From Conexibacter sp. SYSU D00693 (lineage in GTDB: Bacteria; Actinomycetota; Thermoleophilia; Solirubrobacterales; Solirubrobacteraceae), in NCBI RefSeq assembly GCF_017084525.1, contig NZ_CP070950.1, forward strand, positions 2,852,001 to 2,916,000: 64,000 nucleotides of DNA. The letters run 5' to 3'. Below, one piece after another: positions 1 through 7,380 of the stretch (positions within the stretch are counted from its first letter, which is position 1; the number at the start of each line of letters is the position of its first letter). The notes below the pieces were generated by a model. It did not search any database. It saw nothing but the letters and a program-made list of their open reading frames with translations, and had not been told where the DNA came from. Both the position numbers and the translations under genes were made by a program.

Positions 1-112
1 GGACGGGCGCGCCGGGGCCGCGCTCGGGACGGTCGTGCGCCAGCTGCGCATCGCGGTGTGGGCCGCGGGCGCCGCGTCGGCCGCACAGCTCGGCGAGGAG
101 CACCTGGCGTGA
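1..112 (+). CDS. fni: C-terminal end of probable type 2 isopentenyl-diphosphate delta-isomerase (partial)
   Basis: Only the last 36 codons are in the window, reading in frame from base 2 to a TGA at 110-112. The tail contains LRIAVWAAGAASAAQL, which resembles the C-terminal helix of FMN-dependent IPP isomerase (Fni/IDI-2), where an ELRxAMxLxGxxxxxEL pattern is usual. The gene would supply DMAPP to the carotenoid genes that follow; its stop overlaps the crtI GTG start in a GTGA, so it is probably in the same operon. The assignment rests on a short tail and on context; another isoprenoid or oxidoreductase gene is possible. Confidence 0.4.
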   Translation, partial: DGRAGAALGTVVRQLRIAVWAAGAASAAQLGEEHLA

Positions 113-1599
113 CCCGGCGGGCCGTCGTCATCGGCGCCGGGCTCGGCGGGCTGGCCGCGGCGTTGCGCCTGCAGGGCGCGGGGTTCGAGGTCTGCGTGCT
201 CGAGCGCGGCGAGCGGCCGGGCGGCCGCGCGGGCCAGCTGCGCGACGCGGGCTTCACGTGGGACACCGGGCCGTCGCTCGTGACCATGCCGTGGGTCCTC
301 GAGGAGGCGTTCGCCGCGGGCGGCCTGGACCTCCACCGCGAGGTCGACCTGCAGCCGCTGGACCCCTACTACCGGATCCACTGGGCGGGTGAGGAGCGCC
401 ACCTCGACTTCGTCGCCCGCGAGCGCATGCCCGACGAGCTCGCGCGGTTCAGCGCGCGCGACGCCGCCGCGTTCGAGGGCTTCATGGAGGCGCTGGCGCC
501 GATCTACACCGACGGCATCGTCGCCGCCGGCCGTCGCGCCTTCCTCTCGCCGATGGACCTCGTCCGCTTCCTGCCGCGCATGCTGTCGCTGGGCGCGGCG
601 GTGCCGCTGCACCACATGGTCGCCCGGCACTTCCGCCATCCGCGGGTCCGCGAGGCGATGAGCTTCCACTCGCTGTTCATCGGCGGCGACCCCTTCCGGG
701 TGCCCGCCATCTACGGCGCGCTGGTCTACCTGCAGTTCCTCGACGGCGTCTGGTACGCGACGGGCGGCGTGCACGCGATCGTCGAGGCGATGGCGCGGGC
801 GCTCGACGTCCGCTGCGACACCGAGGTCGAGCGCATCGAGACGGCCGGCGGTCGCGTGACCGGGGTCGTGACGCGCGGGGGCGAGCGGATCGCCGCCGAC
901 GTCGTGGTGGGCAACGGCGACGTGCTGGCCACGCACGAGCTCCTGGGCCGACGCCCGCCGCTGCGCCGCCTCAGGCCGACGATGTCGTGCTTCCTGCTCT
1001 ACCTCGGCACGGACCGCCCCTTCGAGCAGCTGCACCACCACACGCTGCTGGTGGGCGAGGGCTACAAGGACTTCATCGCGGACGTGACACGGCGCGGCCG
1101 GCTGCCGCGCACGTCGTCGACGTACCTCCACGTCCCGACGCGGACCGAGCCGGCGATGGGCGACGGCCGCGGCGACTCGATCTGCGTCCTGCTGCCGGTC
1201 CCCAACCTCCGCGGCGGCCAGGACTGGGCGGTCGAGGCCGATCGCGTGCGCGACTGGCTCGTGCGCGACCTCGAGACGACCTTCGGCCTCGAGGGGCTCG
1301 GCGCGGCGACCGTGGTCGAGCACCGGATGACGCCGCAGGACTTCCGGACGCGCTTCGGGGCGGTCGACGGCAACGCCTTCGCGACGGAGCCGACGCTCCA
1401 CCAGTCGGCGTGGTTCCGCCAGCACAACCGCGACCCGAAGGTCGCCGGGCTCTACCACGTCGGCGGCGGCGTCCATCCCGGTGCGGGCATCCCGGGCGTG
1501 GTGCTGGGCGCCGAGGTCACGGCGGGGCTCGTGCTGGAGGACCACCCCCACCTGCCGGCCACGCGCGGGAGGGCGGCAGATGCTGCTGCCGTCGTCTGA
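109..1599 (+). CDS. crtI: Phytoene desaturase CrtI
   Basis: FAD-dependent desaturase that converts phytoene stepwise to lycopene at the membrane. The 496-aa product opens with the dinucleotide-binding motif VVIGAGLGGLAAALRLQGAG, followed by the CrtI signature PGGRAGQ and DTGPSLVTMP near residues 42-65. It closes with the bacterial-type desaturase motif GGGVHPGAGIPGVVLGAEV. I chose the GTG at 109 because it puts the Rossmann motif at the N-terminus and overlaps the upstream stop by 4 nt; an in-frame GTG at 58 would add 17 Arg-rich residues. It is followed by crtB with a 20-nt overlap, so translation of the two is probably coupled. Length is normal for the family. Confidence 0.93.
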   Translation: MTRRAVVIGAGLGGLAAALRLQGAGFEVCVLERGERPGGRAGQLRDAGFTWDTGPSLVTMPWVLEEAFAAGGLDLHREVDLQPLDPYYRIHWAGEERHLDFVARERMPDELARFSARDAAAFEGFMEALAPIYTDGIVAAGRRAFLSPMDLVRFLPRMLSLGAAVPLHHMVARHFRHPRVREAMSFHSLFIGGDPFRVPAIYGALVYLQFLDGVWYATGGVHAIVEAMARALDVRCDTEVERIETAGGRVTGVVTRGGERIAADVVVGNGDVLATHELLGRRPPLRRLRPTMSCFLLYLGTDRPFEQLHHHTLLVGEGYKDFIADVTRRGRLPRTSSTYLHVPTRTEPAMGDGRGDSICVLLPVPNLRGGQDWAVEADRVRDWLVRDLETTFGLEGLGAATVVEHRMTPQDFRTRFGAVDGNAFATEPTLHQSAWFRQHNRDPKVAGLYHVGGGVHPGAGIPGVVLGAEVTAGLVLEDHPHLPATRGRAADAAAVV

Positions 1600-2404
1600 G
1601 GACAGGCTCGTGGCGGAGGCGCGCGCGACCACCGCGCGCGTGGCCCGCACCTTCTCGCTGGCGTGCCGGCTGCTGCCGCGCGAGGTGCGCGACGACGTCC
1701 ACCTGCTCTACCTCGTCCTGCGCACGCTCGACGACCTCGTCGACTTCGGCGACCCGCGGGCCGCGGCGGAGGTCGAGGCGGTCGAGGCGTGGTGCGCGAC
1801 CGGCGCCGTGCGCTCGCGCGAGGCGGCGATCCTCGCGGCGCTCGACCGCCGGCACGGCCTGCCGCGCGAGGCGGTGGAGGACTTCTGCCGCGGCATGCGC
1901 GACGACCTCGCGGCCCGGCCGATCGCGACGGAGGAGGAGCTGGACGTCTACTGCCACCGGGTGGCGGGGACGGTCGGGCTGCTGATGGCGGCGGTGCTCG
2001 GCGTCGTGCCCGGGCGCGAGCGCGAGGCGGCGCGCGCGGCCGCGGCGCTGGGGTGCGCGATGCAGCGCACGAACATCCTGCGCGACATCGACGAGGACCG
2101 CGAGCAGGGCCGGGTCTACCTCGCCCAGGAGACGCTCGCGCGCTTCGGCGGCGACGCGCTGCCGGGTCACCGGGAGGCGCTCGTGCGCGACCAGATCACG
2201 CGGGCCGACGCGCTGTACGACGAGGGACTGGCCGGGGTCGCGCTGCTGGCCCGTGGACGCTTCGCCATCCGCGCGGCGGGCGCGATGTACCGGGAGATCC
2301 TGCGCCAGATCGAGCGCGACGGCTACGGGGCGCGGCCGGGTCGCGCCGTGGTGCCGACCCGACGCAAGCTCGCGGTGGCGGCCCGCGCCCGCGTGGCGGC
2401 CTGA
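1580..2404 (+). CDS. crtB: Phytoene synthase CrtB
   Basis: Head-to-head condensation of two GGPP molecules to phytoene, the first committed carotenoid step. The 274-aa protein has the squalene/phytoene synthase fold: FSLACRLLPREVRDDV near the N-terminus, a first Asp-rich motif in RTLDDLVDFGD, and the second in QRTNILRDIDEDREQGRVYL, the hallmark substrate-Mg binding site. The ATG at 1580 has a GGGAGGG ribosome binding site a few bases upstream and overlaps the end of crtI. The second gene of the carotenoid operon, followed 13 nt later by the CruF-like gene. Confidence 0.93.
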   Translation: MLLPSSEDRLVAEARATTARVARTFSLACRLLPREVRDDVHLLYLVLRTLDDLVDFGDPRAAAEVEAVEAWCATGAVRSREAAILAALDRRHGLPREAVEDFCRGMRDDLAARPIATEEELDVYCHRVAGTVGLLMAAVLGVVPGREREAARAAAALGCAMQRTNILRDIDEDREQGRVYLAQETLARFGGDALPGHREALVRDQITRADALYDEGLAGVALLARGRFAIRAAGAMYREILRQIERDGYGARPGRAVVPTRRKLAVAARARVAA

Positions 2405-2417
2405 GAGCCTTCGGGCC

Positions 2418-3137
2418 GTGCGGTCCTCCCGGCTCCTCGCGGGCGCCGTCGTCGGCGTGCAGCTCGTCTACCCCGCCGTGCCGGCGCGCTGGCGGGTGCG
2501 CGCGACGCAGGCCGTGATGGGCGTCGTCGCCGCCGCGGCCGTCCAGTCCCTGCGCGAGCGCGTGGGTGGCCGGCGGGCCGCGGCGATGGTGGCGTGCAGC
2601 GCGGGCGTGGGGACGGTCGCCGAGGTCGTCGGCGTGCGCACCGGCCGGCCGTTCGGCCGCTACGCCTACGGCGATGGCCTGGGCCCGAAGGTCCTCGGGG
2701 TACCGCCCGGCGTCCCGGTCGCGTGGACGATGCTGTCCCCGGCCGCGTGGTCGGTCGCCGGCCTCGTGGCGCGGTCCCCGGCCGCGCGGGTGGCGACGGC
2801 CGCCGGCGCGCTCACGGCGTGGGACGTCCACCTCGACCCGCGGATGGTCCGCGAGGGTCACTGGCGCTGGCCCGGCGGCGGCGCGTACGCCGGCGTGCCG
2901 CTGTCGAACTTCGGCGGCTGGTTCGTCACCGGGCTGGGGCTCTTCGGCCTGTGGGCGCTGCTCGACGGCGACGGCGAGCCCGACGACGCCGACCTCGTGC
3001 TCTACCTCTGGACGTGGGTCGGCGAGACGGTCGCCGGCGTGCGCTTCTGGGGTGCGCCCGGCGTCGCCGCTGCCGGCTTCGCCGCCATGGGCGCGTTCGC
3101 CGTGCCCGCCCTGCGCGCCCGGCTGGCGCGGGGCTGA
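2418..3137 (+). CDS. CruF-like carotenoid 1,2-hydratase (DUF422 membrane protein)
   Basis: A hydrophobic, multi-spanning 239-aa protein with the family features GTVAEVVGVRTGRPFGRYAYG, the loop AWDVHLDPRMV, and a conserved PLSNFGGWF segment. These are typical of the carotenoid biosynthesis family containing CruF and bisanhydrobacterioruberin hydratase (CrtC-unrelated), which adds water across the terminal double bond of acyclic ends. The GTG start at 2418 lies 13 nt after crtB; the stop overlaps the next ATG by one base (TGATG). Membership of the family is clear; the exact substrate (lycopene, gamma-carotene or a C50 precursor) cannot be read from sequence. No UbiA-type lycopene elongase or cyclase is in the window. 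Confidence 0.8.
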   Translation: MRSSRLLAGAVVGVQLVYPAVPARWRVRATQAVMGVVAAAAVQSLRERVGGRRAAAMVACSAGVGTVAEVVGVRTGRPFGRYAYGDGLGPKVLGVPPGVPVAWTMLSPAAWSVAGLVARSPAARVATAAGALTAWDVHLDPRMVREGHWRWPGGGAYAGVPLSNFGGWFVTGLGLFGLWALLDGDGEPDDADLVLYLWTWVGETVAGVRFWGAPGVAAAGFAAMGAFAVPALRARLARG

Positions 3138-4558
3138 TGCGCGTCGTCGTCGTGGGGGCCGGGGTCGGCGGGCTCGCGGCGGCGGTCCGGCTCCAGCACG
3201 CCGGCCACGACGTCACGGTGCTCGAGCAGTCGGGAGCCGTCGGCGGCAAGTGCTCGCTCGTGCGGCTGGCCGGCCACCGGTTCGACGCGGGCCCGTCGCT
3301 GCTCACGATGCCCCACGTCCTCCAGGACCTCCTGCGCGACGTCGGCGCCGCGCCGCTCGAGCTGCTGGCGGTCGAGCCGGTCACCCGGTACCGGTTCGCC
3401 GACGGCACCGCCGTCGAGCTCAGCGCCGACCGGGACGCCAGCGCGCAGGCGCTCGAGCGCTGGTCGCCGGGCGCGGGCGAGGACTGGCGGCGCTTCCTCG
3501 CGGTCTGCGACGGGATGTGGCGGGCGAGCGAGCGCTTCCTCACCGGCCCGCCGCCGTGGCCCCCACGGCGACCGGGACCCGGGGAGGCGGCGCCCGACCC
3601 GCGCGACGGCCTCGCGGTGCGGCCGTGGCAGACCCTGCGCGGCCTGGCCCGCGCGACGGTGCGCGACCCGCGCCTGCGGATGGTCGTCGAGCGCTTCGCG
3701 ACCTACGCGGGCTCGGACCCGCGGCGGGCACCGGCCGCGCTGGCGGTCGCCGGCTACGTCGAGCACGCCTTCGGCGCCTGGCACCCGCGCGGCGGCCTGT
3801 TCCGCGTCGTCGAGGCGCTCGTCGCCCGCTTCGCCGAGCTGGGCGGGGAGCTGCGCATCCACACGCGGGCGACCGGCCTGGTGCGCGCGGGCGCCAGGGT
3901 CGACGGGGTCCGGGTGGGGGGCTCCGCGACGGTGGTGCCCGCCGACGCGGTCGTCTGGGACGGCGACGCGCTCGCCCTCGCGCGGCTCCTGCACGGCGGC
4001 GCCGGTGCGTGGCGCGTGCCCGAGCGCTCGTCCAGCGGGCTCGCGGTCCTCCTCGCGGTGCACGGCCGGACCGACGGCCTCGCCCACCACGAGCTCCGCT
4101 TCCCCGCGGACCTCGACGCGGAGTTCGACGACCTCTTCGTCCACCGCCGGCCGGTGCGCGACCCGACGGTGTACGTCAGCGCGCCCGCGGCCACCGACCC
4201 CGCCAGCGAGCCGGAGGGCCAGGAGGGCTGGTTCGTCCTCGTCAACGCGCCGACCGGCGTCGACGCCGACTGGGAGGCGCAGGCCGACCGCGTCGTCGCC
4301 CGCCTCGGCGTCGCCGACCGCGTCCTGGCCCGCCACGTCCGCTCGCCGCACGACCTCGCGACCGAGACCGGCGCCGTCGGCGGCGCGATCTACGGGGCGG
4401 CGACCCACGGACGCCTCGGCGCGGTGCGCCGCCCCGGCCACCGCGTCCGCGGCGTGCGCAACCTCCTGCGCGTCGGCGGCACCGCCCACCCCGGCGGCGG
4501 CCTGCCGCTCGTCATGCTCGGCGGCGCCCTCGTCGCCCGCGAGCTCGGGCCCGCCTGA
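3137..4558 (+). CDS. Second CrtI-family desaturase (CrtD-like carotenoid 3,4-desaturase)
   Basis: A 473-aa FAD-dependent oxidoreductase homologous to CrtI. It begins MRVVVVGAGVGGLAAAVRLQ, has GAVGGKCSLVRLAGHRFDAGPSLLTMP by residue 60, and ends with LLRVGGTAHPGGGLPLVMLGGA. The KCS in place of the RAG usual in CrtI, and its position after CruF, favour a CrtD-type desaturase acting on 1-hydroxy carotenoids over a second phytoene desaturase. A ketolase of the CrtO type cannot be excluded. It starts one base inside the CruF-like stop codon and is the last gene of the operon before the palindromic repeat block. Confidence 0.78.
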   Translation: MRVVVVGAGVGGLAAAVRLQHAGHDVTVLEQSGAVGGKCSLVRLAGHRFDAGPSLLTMPHVLQDLLRDVGAAPLELLAVEPVTRYRFADGTAVELSADRDASAQALERWSPGAGEDWRRFLAVCDGMWRASERFLTGPPPWPPRRPGPGEAAPDPRDGLAVRPWQTLRGLARATVRDPRLRMVVERFATYAGSDPRRAPAALAVAGYVEHAFGAWHPRGGLFRVVEALVARFAELGGELRIHTRATGLVRAGARVDGVRVGGSATVVPADAVVWDGDALALARLLHGGAGAWRVPERSSSGLAVLLAVHGRTDGLAHHELRFPADLDAEFDDLFVHRRPVRDPTVYVSAPAATDPASEPEGQEGWFVLVNAPTGVDADWEAQADRVVARLGVADRVLARHVRSPHDLATETGAVGGAIYGAATHGRLGAVRRPGHRVRGVRNLLRVGGTAHPGGGLPLVMLGGALVARELGPA

Positions 4559-4561
4559 TGC

Positions 4562-4670
4562 AAGGTGCCAGGCACCTTCCACCCCGACGGGGCCGTCCGC
4601 GCCGCAGGACGGGCGGAATGTGCCTGGCACCTTCCGCCCTCGGCGGAATGTGCCTGGCACTTTCCGCCCT
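4562..4670. repeat. Cluster of GTGCC(A/T)GGCAC palindromic repeats
   Basis: A perfect odd-length palindrome, AAGGTGCC-A-GGCACCTT, lies at 4562-4578 directly after the carotenoid operon. Two further copies of its core, GTGCCTGGCAC, occur inside near-identical direct repeats starting GGCGGAATGTGCCTGGCAC at 4612 and 4642 and differing by one base (CCTTCC against CTTTCC). Each direct repeat carries an in-frame ATG. The arrangement looks like a mobile or expanding short repeat. I find no other copy in this window. Confidence 0.8.
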
Positions 4671-5379
4671 CGCCCTGGCCGGGTGCGGCGGCGTGGAGCT
4701 GCGGACGGAGGGCTCGGAGCCGCTCGTGCGCGAGGTCGGCGTGGGTGCCCGGGCGGCGTACGTCCTGCGCCCGCCCGACGCGCCGGCGCGCCGGCCGCTG
4801 CCGACGGTGGTCTTCCTCCACGGCTGGACCGCGGTGTCGCCCAAGCAGTACGGCGGCTGGCTGCTGCACCTGCTCGCCGGCGGCCACCAGGTCGTGTTCC
4901 CCGTCTACCAGGAGCCGCCGTTCATCGGCCTCGACGGGGTCCTGGCCGACGCCGCGGAGGGCGTGCACGCGGCGCTGCGCCGCGCCCCGGCCGACCAGGA
5001 CGACGTCGTCGTCGCGGGCCACAGCGCGGGCGGCGCGCTGGCCGCGGACCTCGCCGCGGGCGCCCGCGCGCTGGGCCTGCCCCGGCCGCGGGCCGTCTTC
5101 GCCGCCTACCCGGGCCGGTCGATCCTCGGCCTGCCGGCCCTCCTGCCCGAGCGCGACCCGCGCACGACGCCGCGCGGCACGACGGTCGTCGCGCTGGCCG
5201 GGACCGAGGACGTCGTCGTCGGCACGCGCTGGGCACGCCGCATCGCGCGGGCCGTGCCGGGCGGCCGGTTCGTGCTCGTGCGAGACCCCGAGGTCGCCGA
5301 CCACCTCGCGCCCCAGCGCGAGGACGCCGCGGCGCGCCGGACCTTCTGGGCGCGCCTCGACGCGCTGCTCAGCCGCTGA
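4618..5379 (+). CDS. Alpha/beta-hydrolase lipoprotein
   Basis: Probable exported lipoprotein with an alpha/beta-hydrolase fold. The start region, [23 protein letters not shown], is written by the palindromic repeat; the lipobox LALAGC gives lipidation about 23 residues in (13 if the second ATG at 4648 is used). The mature part has an oxyanion-type [10 protein letters not shown], the nucleophile elbow [13 protein letters not shown], an Asp in [11 protein letters not shown] and a late His in VADHLAPQ. The nearest types are platelet-activating-factor acetylhydrolase or dienelactone-hydrolase-like esterases; the substrate is unknown. Its end overlaps the convergent crtA-like gene by 11 nt. The RBS is unclear because the upstream DNA is repeat. 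Confidence 0.75.
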   Translation: MCLAPSALGGMCLALSALALAGCGGVELRTEGSEPLVREVGVGARAAYVLRPPDAPARRPLPTVVFLHGWTAVSPKQYGGWLLHLLAGGHQVVFPVYQEPPFIGLDGVLADAAEGVHAALRRAPADQDDVVVAGHSAGGALAADLAAGARALGLPRPRAVFAAYPGRSILGLPALLPERDPRTTPRGTTVVALAGTEDVVVGTRWARRIARAVPGGRFVLVRDPEVADHLAPQREDAAARRTFWARLDALLSR

Positions 5380-6073
5380 CCGGCGCGAGCGGGTCGGTCC
5401 CGTCCCACGTGCCCTCGGCGTCACGCGGGCGGAAGCGGGCGAAGAGCTCCTCGCTGTACCAGCGCTCGTCGCGCGTGCGCCGGACGACCCGGGCGTGGTC
5501 GGCGCGGCGGTAGGCGTAGGCCTGCAGGTCCGCGGTCGAGCGCCAGAGGGAGAACGTCGCCTGGCGCGCGAGCGGCCACTCGCCGACGCCGACGGAGGCC
5601 AGGAGGCCCTCGCTCCCCAGCAGCGCGCGAGCCGGCGGCTCGATGGCACGGTAGAAGGGCACGAGGGCGCCGGGACGGATCGTCGCCCGCGTCAGGACCG
5701 CGACGGGGCCGCCGTCGGGCACGCCACCGCCCGCCGCGACCGGGACCGGGTTGGCGCCGCCCCACGCCCCGTGCGAGCGCCGGACGTCGAGGCGCACGTG
5801 GAAGCGCTCGCGGGCGGTGGCGCGCCAGCGCGCGGCGACCTCCGACGAGGCCAGGAAGGCGTCGAGCGCCGCGTCGTCCTCCCAGACCGCGAAGAGCGCC
5901 CAGCGGCGCAGGTCGGCGCCGAGCGTCATGGTGCGGCCTCGGCCGGTCCCCAGCAGCCGCCAGAAGCGCAGCCCGGCCTGGCGGCGCAGGAGCGGGCGGT
6001 CCAGGCCCATGCGCGAGAGCGCCTCGGGAGCGTGCTCCCGGCCGAACCGGTGCAGGTGGAAGGATGCGACCAC
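5369..6073 (-). CDS. crtA: CrtA-like spheroidene monooxygenase
   Basis: Resembles purple-bacterial CrtA, which puts a keto group at C-2 of acyclic 1-hydroxy or 1-methoxy carotenoids. Recognisable stretches are [50 protein letters not shown], the signature [17 protein letters not shown], and the C-terminal [13 protein letters not shown] followed by [11 protein letters not shown] chose the GTG at 6073, giving 234 aa beginning [10 protein letters not shown], as in known CrtA proteins, and leaving 4 nt before the divergent plsY-like start. An in-frame ATG at 6100 would add 9 residues and overlap that gene. Its presence among acyclic-type carotenoid genes supports the call. No N-terminal signal is seen. 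Confidence 0.75.
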   Translation of the reverse strand: MVASFHLHRFGREHAPEALSRMGLDRPLLRRQAGLRFWRLLGTGRGRTMTLGADLRRWALFAVWEDDAALDAFLASSEVAARWRATARERFHVRLDVRRSHGAWGGANPVPVAAGGGVPDGGPVAVLTRATIRPGALVPFYRAIEPPARALLGSEGLLASVGVGEWPLARQATFSLWRSTADLQAYAYRRADHARVVRRTRDERWYSEELFARFRPRDAEGTWDGTDPLAPVSG

Positions 6074-6077
6074 GGTC

Positions 6078-6632
6078 TTGGAGTACGTCCTCACCGCCAT
6101 CTTGGGCTACCTGCTGGGGTCGGTGCCCGCCGCCCTCTGGGTCGCGCGCCGCCACGGCGTGGACCTGCGCCAGACGGCCGACGGCAACCCCGGGGCCTGG
6201 AACGCCCTCGAGCAGCTGGGTGCCCGGCGCGCGTGGCCGGCCTTCGTCGGCGACGGCCTGAAGGGGACGCTGGCCGGCGTCGCAGGGTGGCTGCTGACCG
6301 GCGACGCGTACGGCGCCTACACGGGCGTCGGCGCCGCCATGGTCGGCCACGCCCTGCCGCTCTTCGCCCGCTTCCGGGGCGGCAAGGCGGTCATGACCTT
6401 CGCCGGCGGGATGTTCGCGGCGGCGGCCGTCCCCGCCCTCCTCGCGCTGGCGCTCTGCCTGCTCGTGACCGCCGTGACGCGGTCGTTCGCCCGCGGCGCG
6501 CAGGCCGGCGTCTTCGGCGTGGTCCCGCTCCAGCTCGCCCTCCAGCCCGTCGAGCGCGTCGCGGCGACCGGCGCGCTCATGTGCCTCATCGGGGCGCTGT
6601 TCCTGTGGCGCTCGGCGTCTCGTCGCGGCTGA
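6078..6632 (+). CDS. Divergent PlsY-family acyltransferase
   Basis: Membrane acyltransferase-like protein of 184 aa with several hydrophobic segments. The order of blocks follows PlsY (acyl-phosphate:glycerol-3-phosphate acyltransferase): [20 protein letters not shown], then [14 protein letters not shown], then DGLKGTLAG, then [21 protein letters not shown]. However, the usual SGNPGATN is ADGNPGAWN and the usual GGKGVAT is GGKAVMT. A paralogue with altered substrate is therefore likely rather than the housekeeping enzyme. The only in-frame start that fits is the TTG at 6078. Its 3' end overlaps the convergent kinase gene by 47 nt. Position between crtA and the glycosyltransferase raises, as inference, a role in carotenoid glycoside acylation. 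Confidence 0.6.
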   Translation: MEYVLTAILGYLLGSVPAALWVARRHGVDLRQTADGNPGAWNALEQLGARRAWPAFVGDGLKGTLAGVAGWLLTGDAYGAYTGVGAAMVGHALPLFARFRGGKAVMTFAGGMFAAAAVPALLALALCLLVTAVTRSFARGAQAGVFGVVPLQLALQPVERVAATGALMCLIGALFLWRSASRRG

Positions 6633-7311
6633 AGCGCCGGCGCTGGGGCAGGACGAAGGCCACCGTGGTCCCGCCGCCCTCGCGCGGGGTCGCCGTGATC
6701 CAGCCGCCCTCCGCCGCCACGAGGCTGCGGGTGAGCGCGAGGCCCAGACGGCCGTTGGAGACCGCCGGTCCGCGGGCCTCCAGCGCCCGCGCGACCGCGT
6801 CGGGCATGCCCGGCCCGTCGTCCCGGACCTCGACCACCACCCCGTCGGTGGTCACCTCGAGCCCGACGGCCACGTCGTGGGCACCGTGGCGCACGGCGTT
6901 GGCGACGAGGTTGGCCAGGACCTGGCGGACGACGAGCGGCCGGCCCCACAGCTCGTGCGCGGCGCCGTCCCAGCGGATCGCGGCGCGGCGCTCCTGCACC
7001 AGCGTCCGCAGCTCGGCGGCGACGTCCTCGAGCATCGCACGGACGTCGACGCGGCTGCGGCCCTCGGCGGCCGTCGCCCGCGCGTAGTCGAGCGTCTGGC
7101 GCACGATGTCGGCCGCGCGGCGCGAACCCGCCTCGAGCTCCACCAGCAGCTCGAGCGACTCGGCGCCCAACCGCCGCTCCTCGCGCATCCGCAGCACCTC
7201 GGCGAGGCCGGCGGTCGCCGTCAGCGGCGTCATCAGGTCGTGGGCGAGCAGCCCGAGCAGGTCCGGGCCCGCCGGCGTGGCGCCCCGGTGGTGGTCCCCA
7301 GCACCGTCCAC
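6586..7311 (-). CDS. Soluble sensor histidine kinase
   Basis: A 241-aa kinase with no membrane segment and almost no sensor region. The H-box LLAHDLMTPLTATAGLAEVL begins about residue 20, the N-box QVLANLVANAVRHG about residue 135, the G1 box VRDDGPGMPDAV about residue 164 and a G2-like GRLGLALTRSLVAAEGG about residue 190. The phospho-acceptor His is followed by DLMTP instead of the usual ELRTP. No response regulator is adjacent, so it is an orphan. GTG start at 7311. The C-terminal coding end overlaps the plsY-like gene on the other strand. Confidence 0.8.
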   Translation of the reverse strand: MDGAGDHHRGATPAGPDLLGLLAHDLMTPLTATAGLAEVLRMREERRLGAESLELLVELEAGSRRAADIVRQTLDYARATAAEGRSRVDVRAMLEDVAAELRTLVQERRAAIRWDGAAHELWGRPLVVRQVLANLVANAVRHGAHDVAVGLEVTTDGVVVEVRDDGPGMPDAVARALEARGPAVSNGRLGLALTRSLVAAEGGWITATPREGGGTTVAFVLPQRRRFSRDETPSATGTAPR

Positions 7312-7380
7312 GCCCTCAGGATCCTCCGGATGGTCGGGTCGCGACCACCTCTCTTTGCAGGGTGTTCGCGACGCCCTGTC

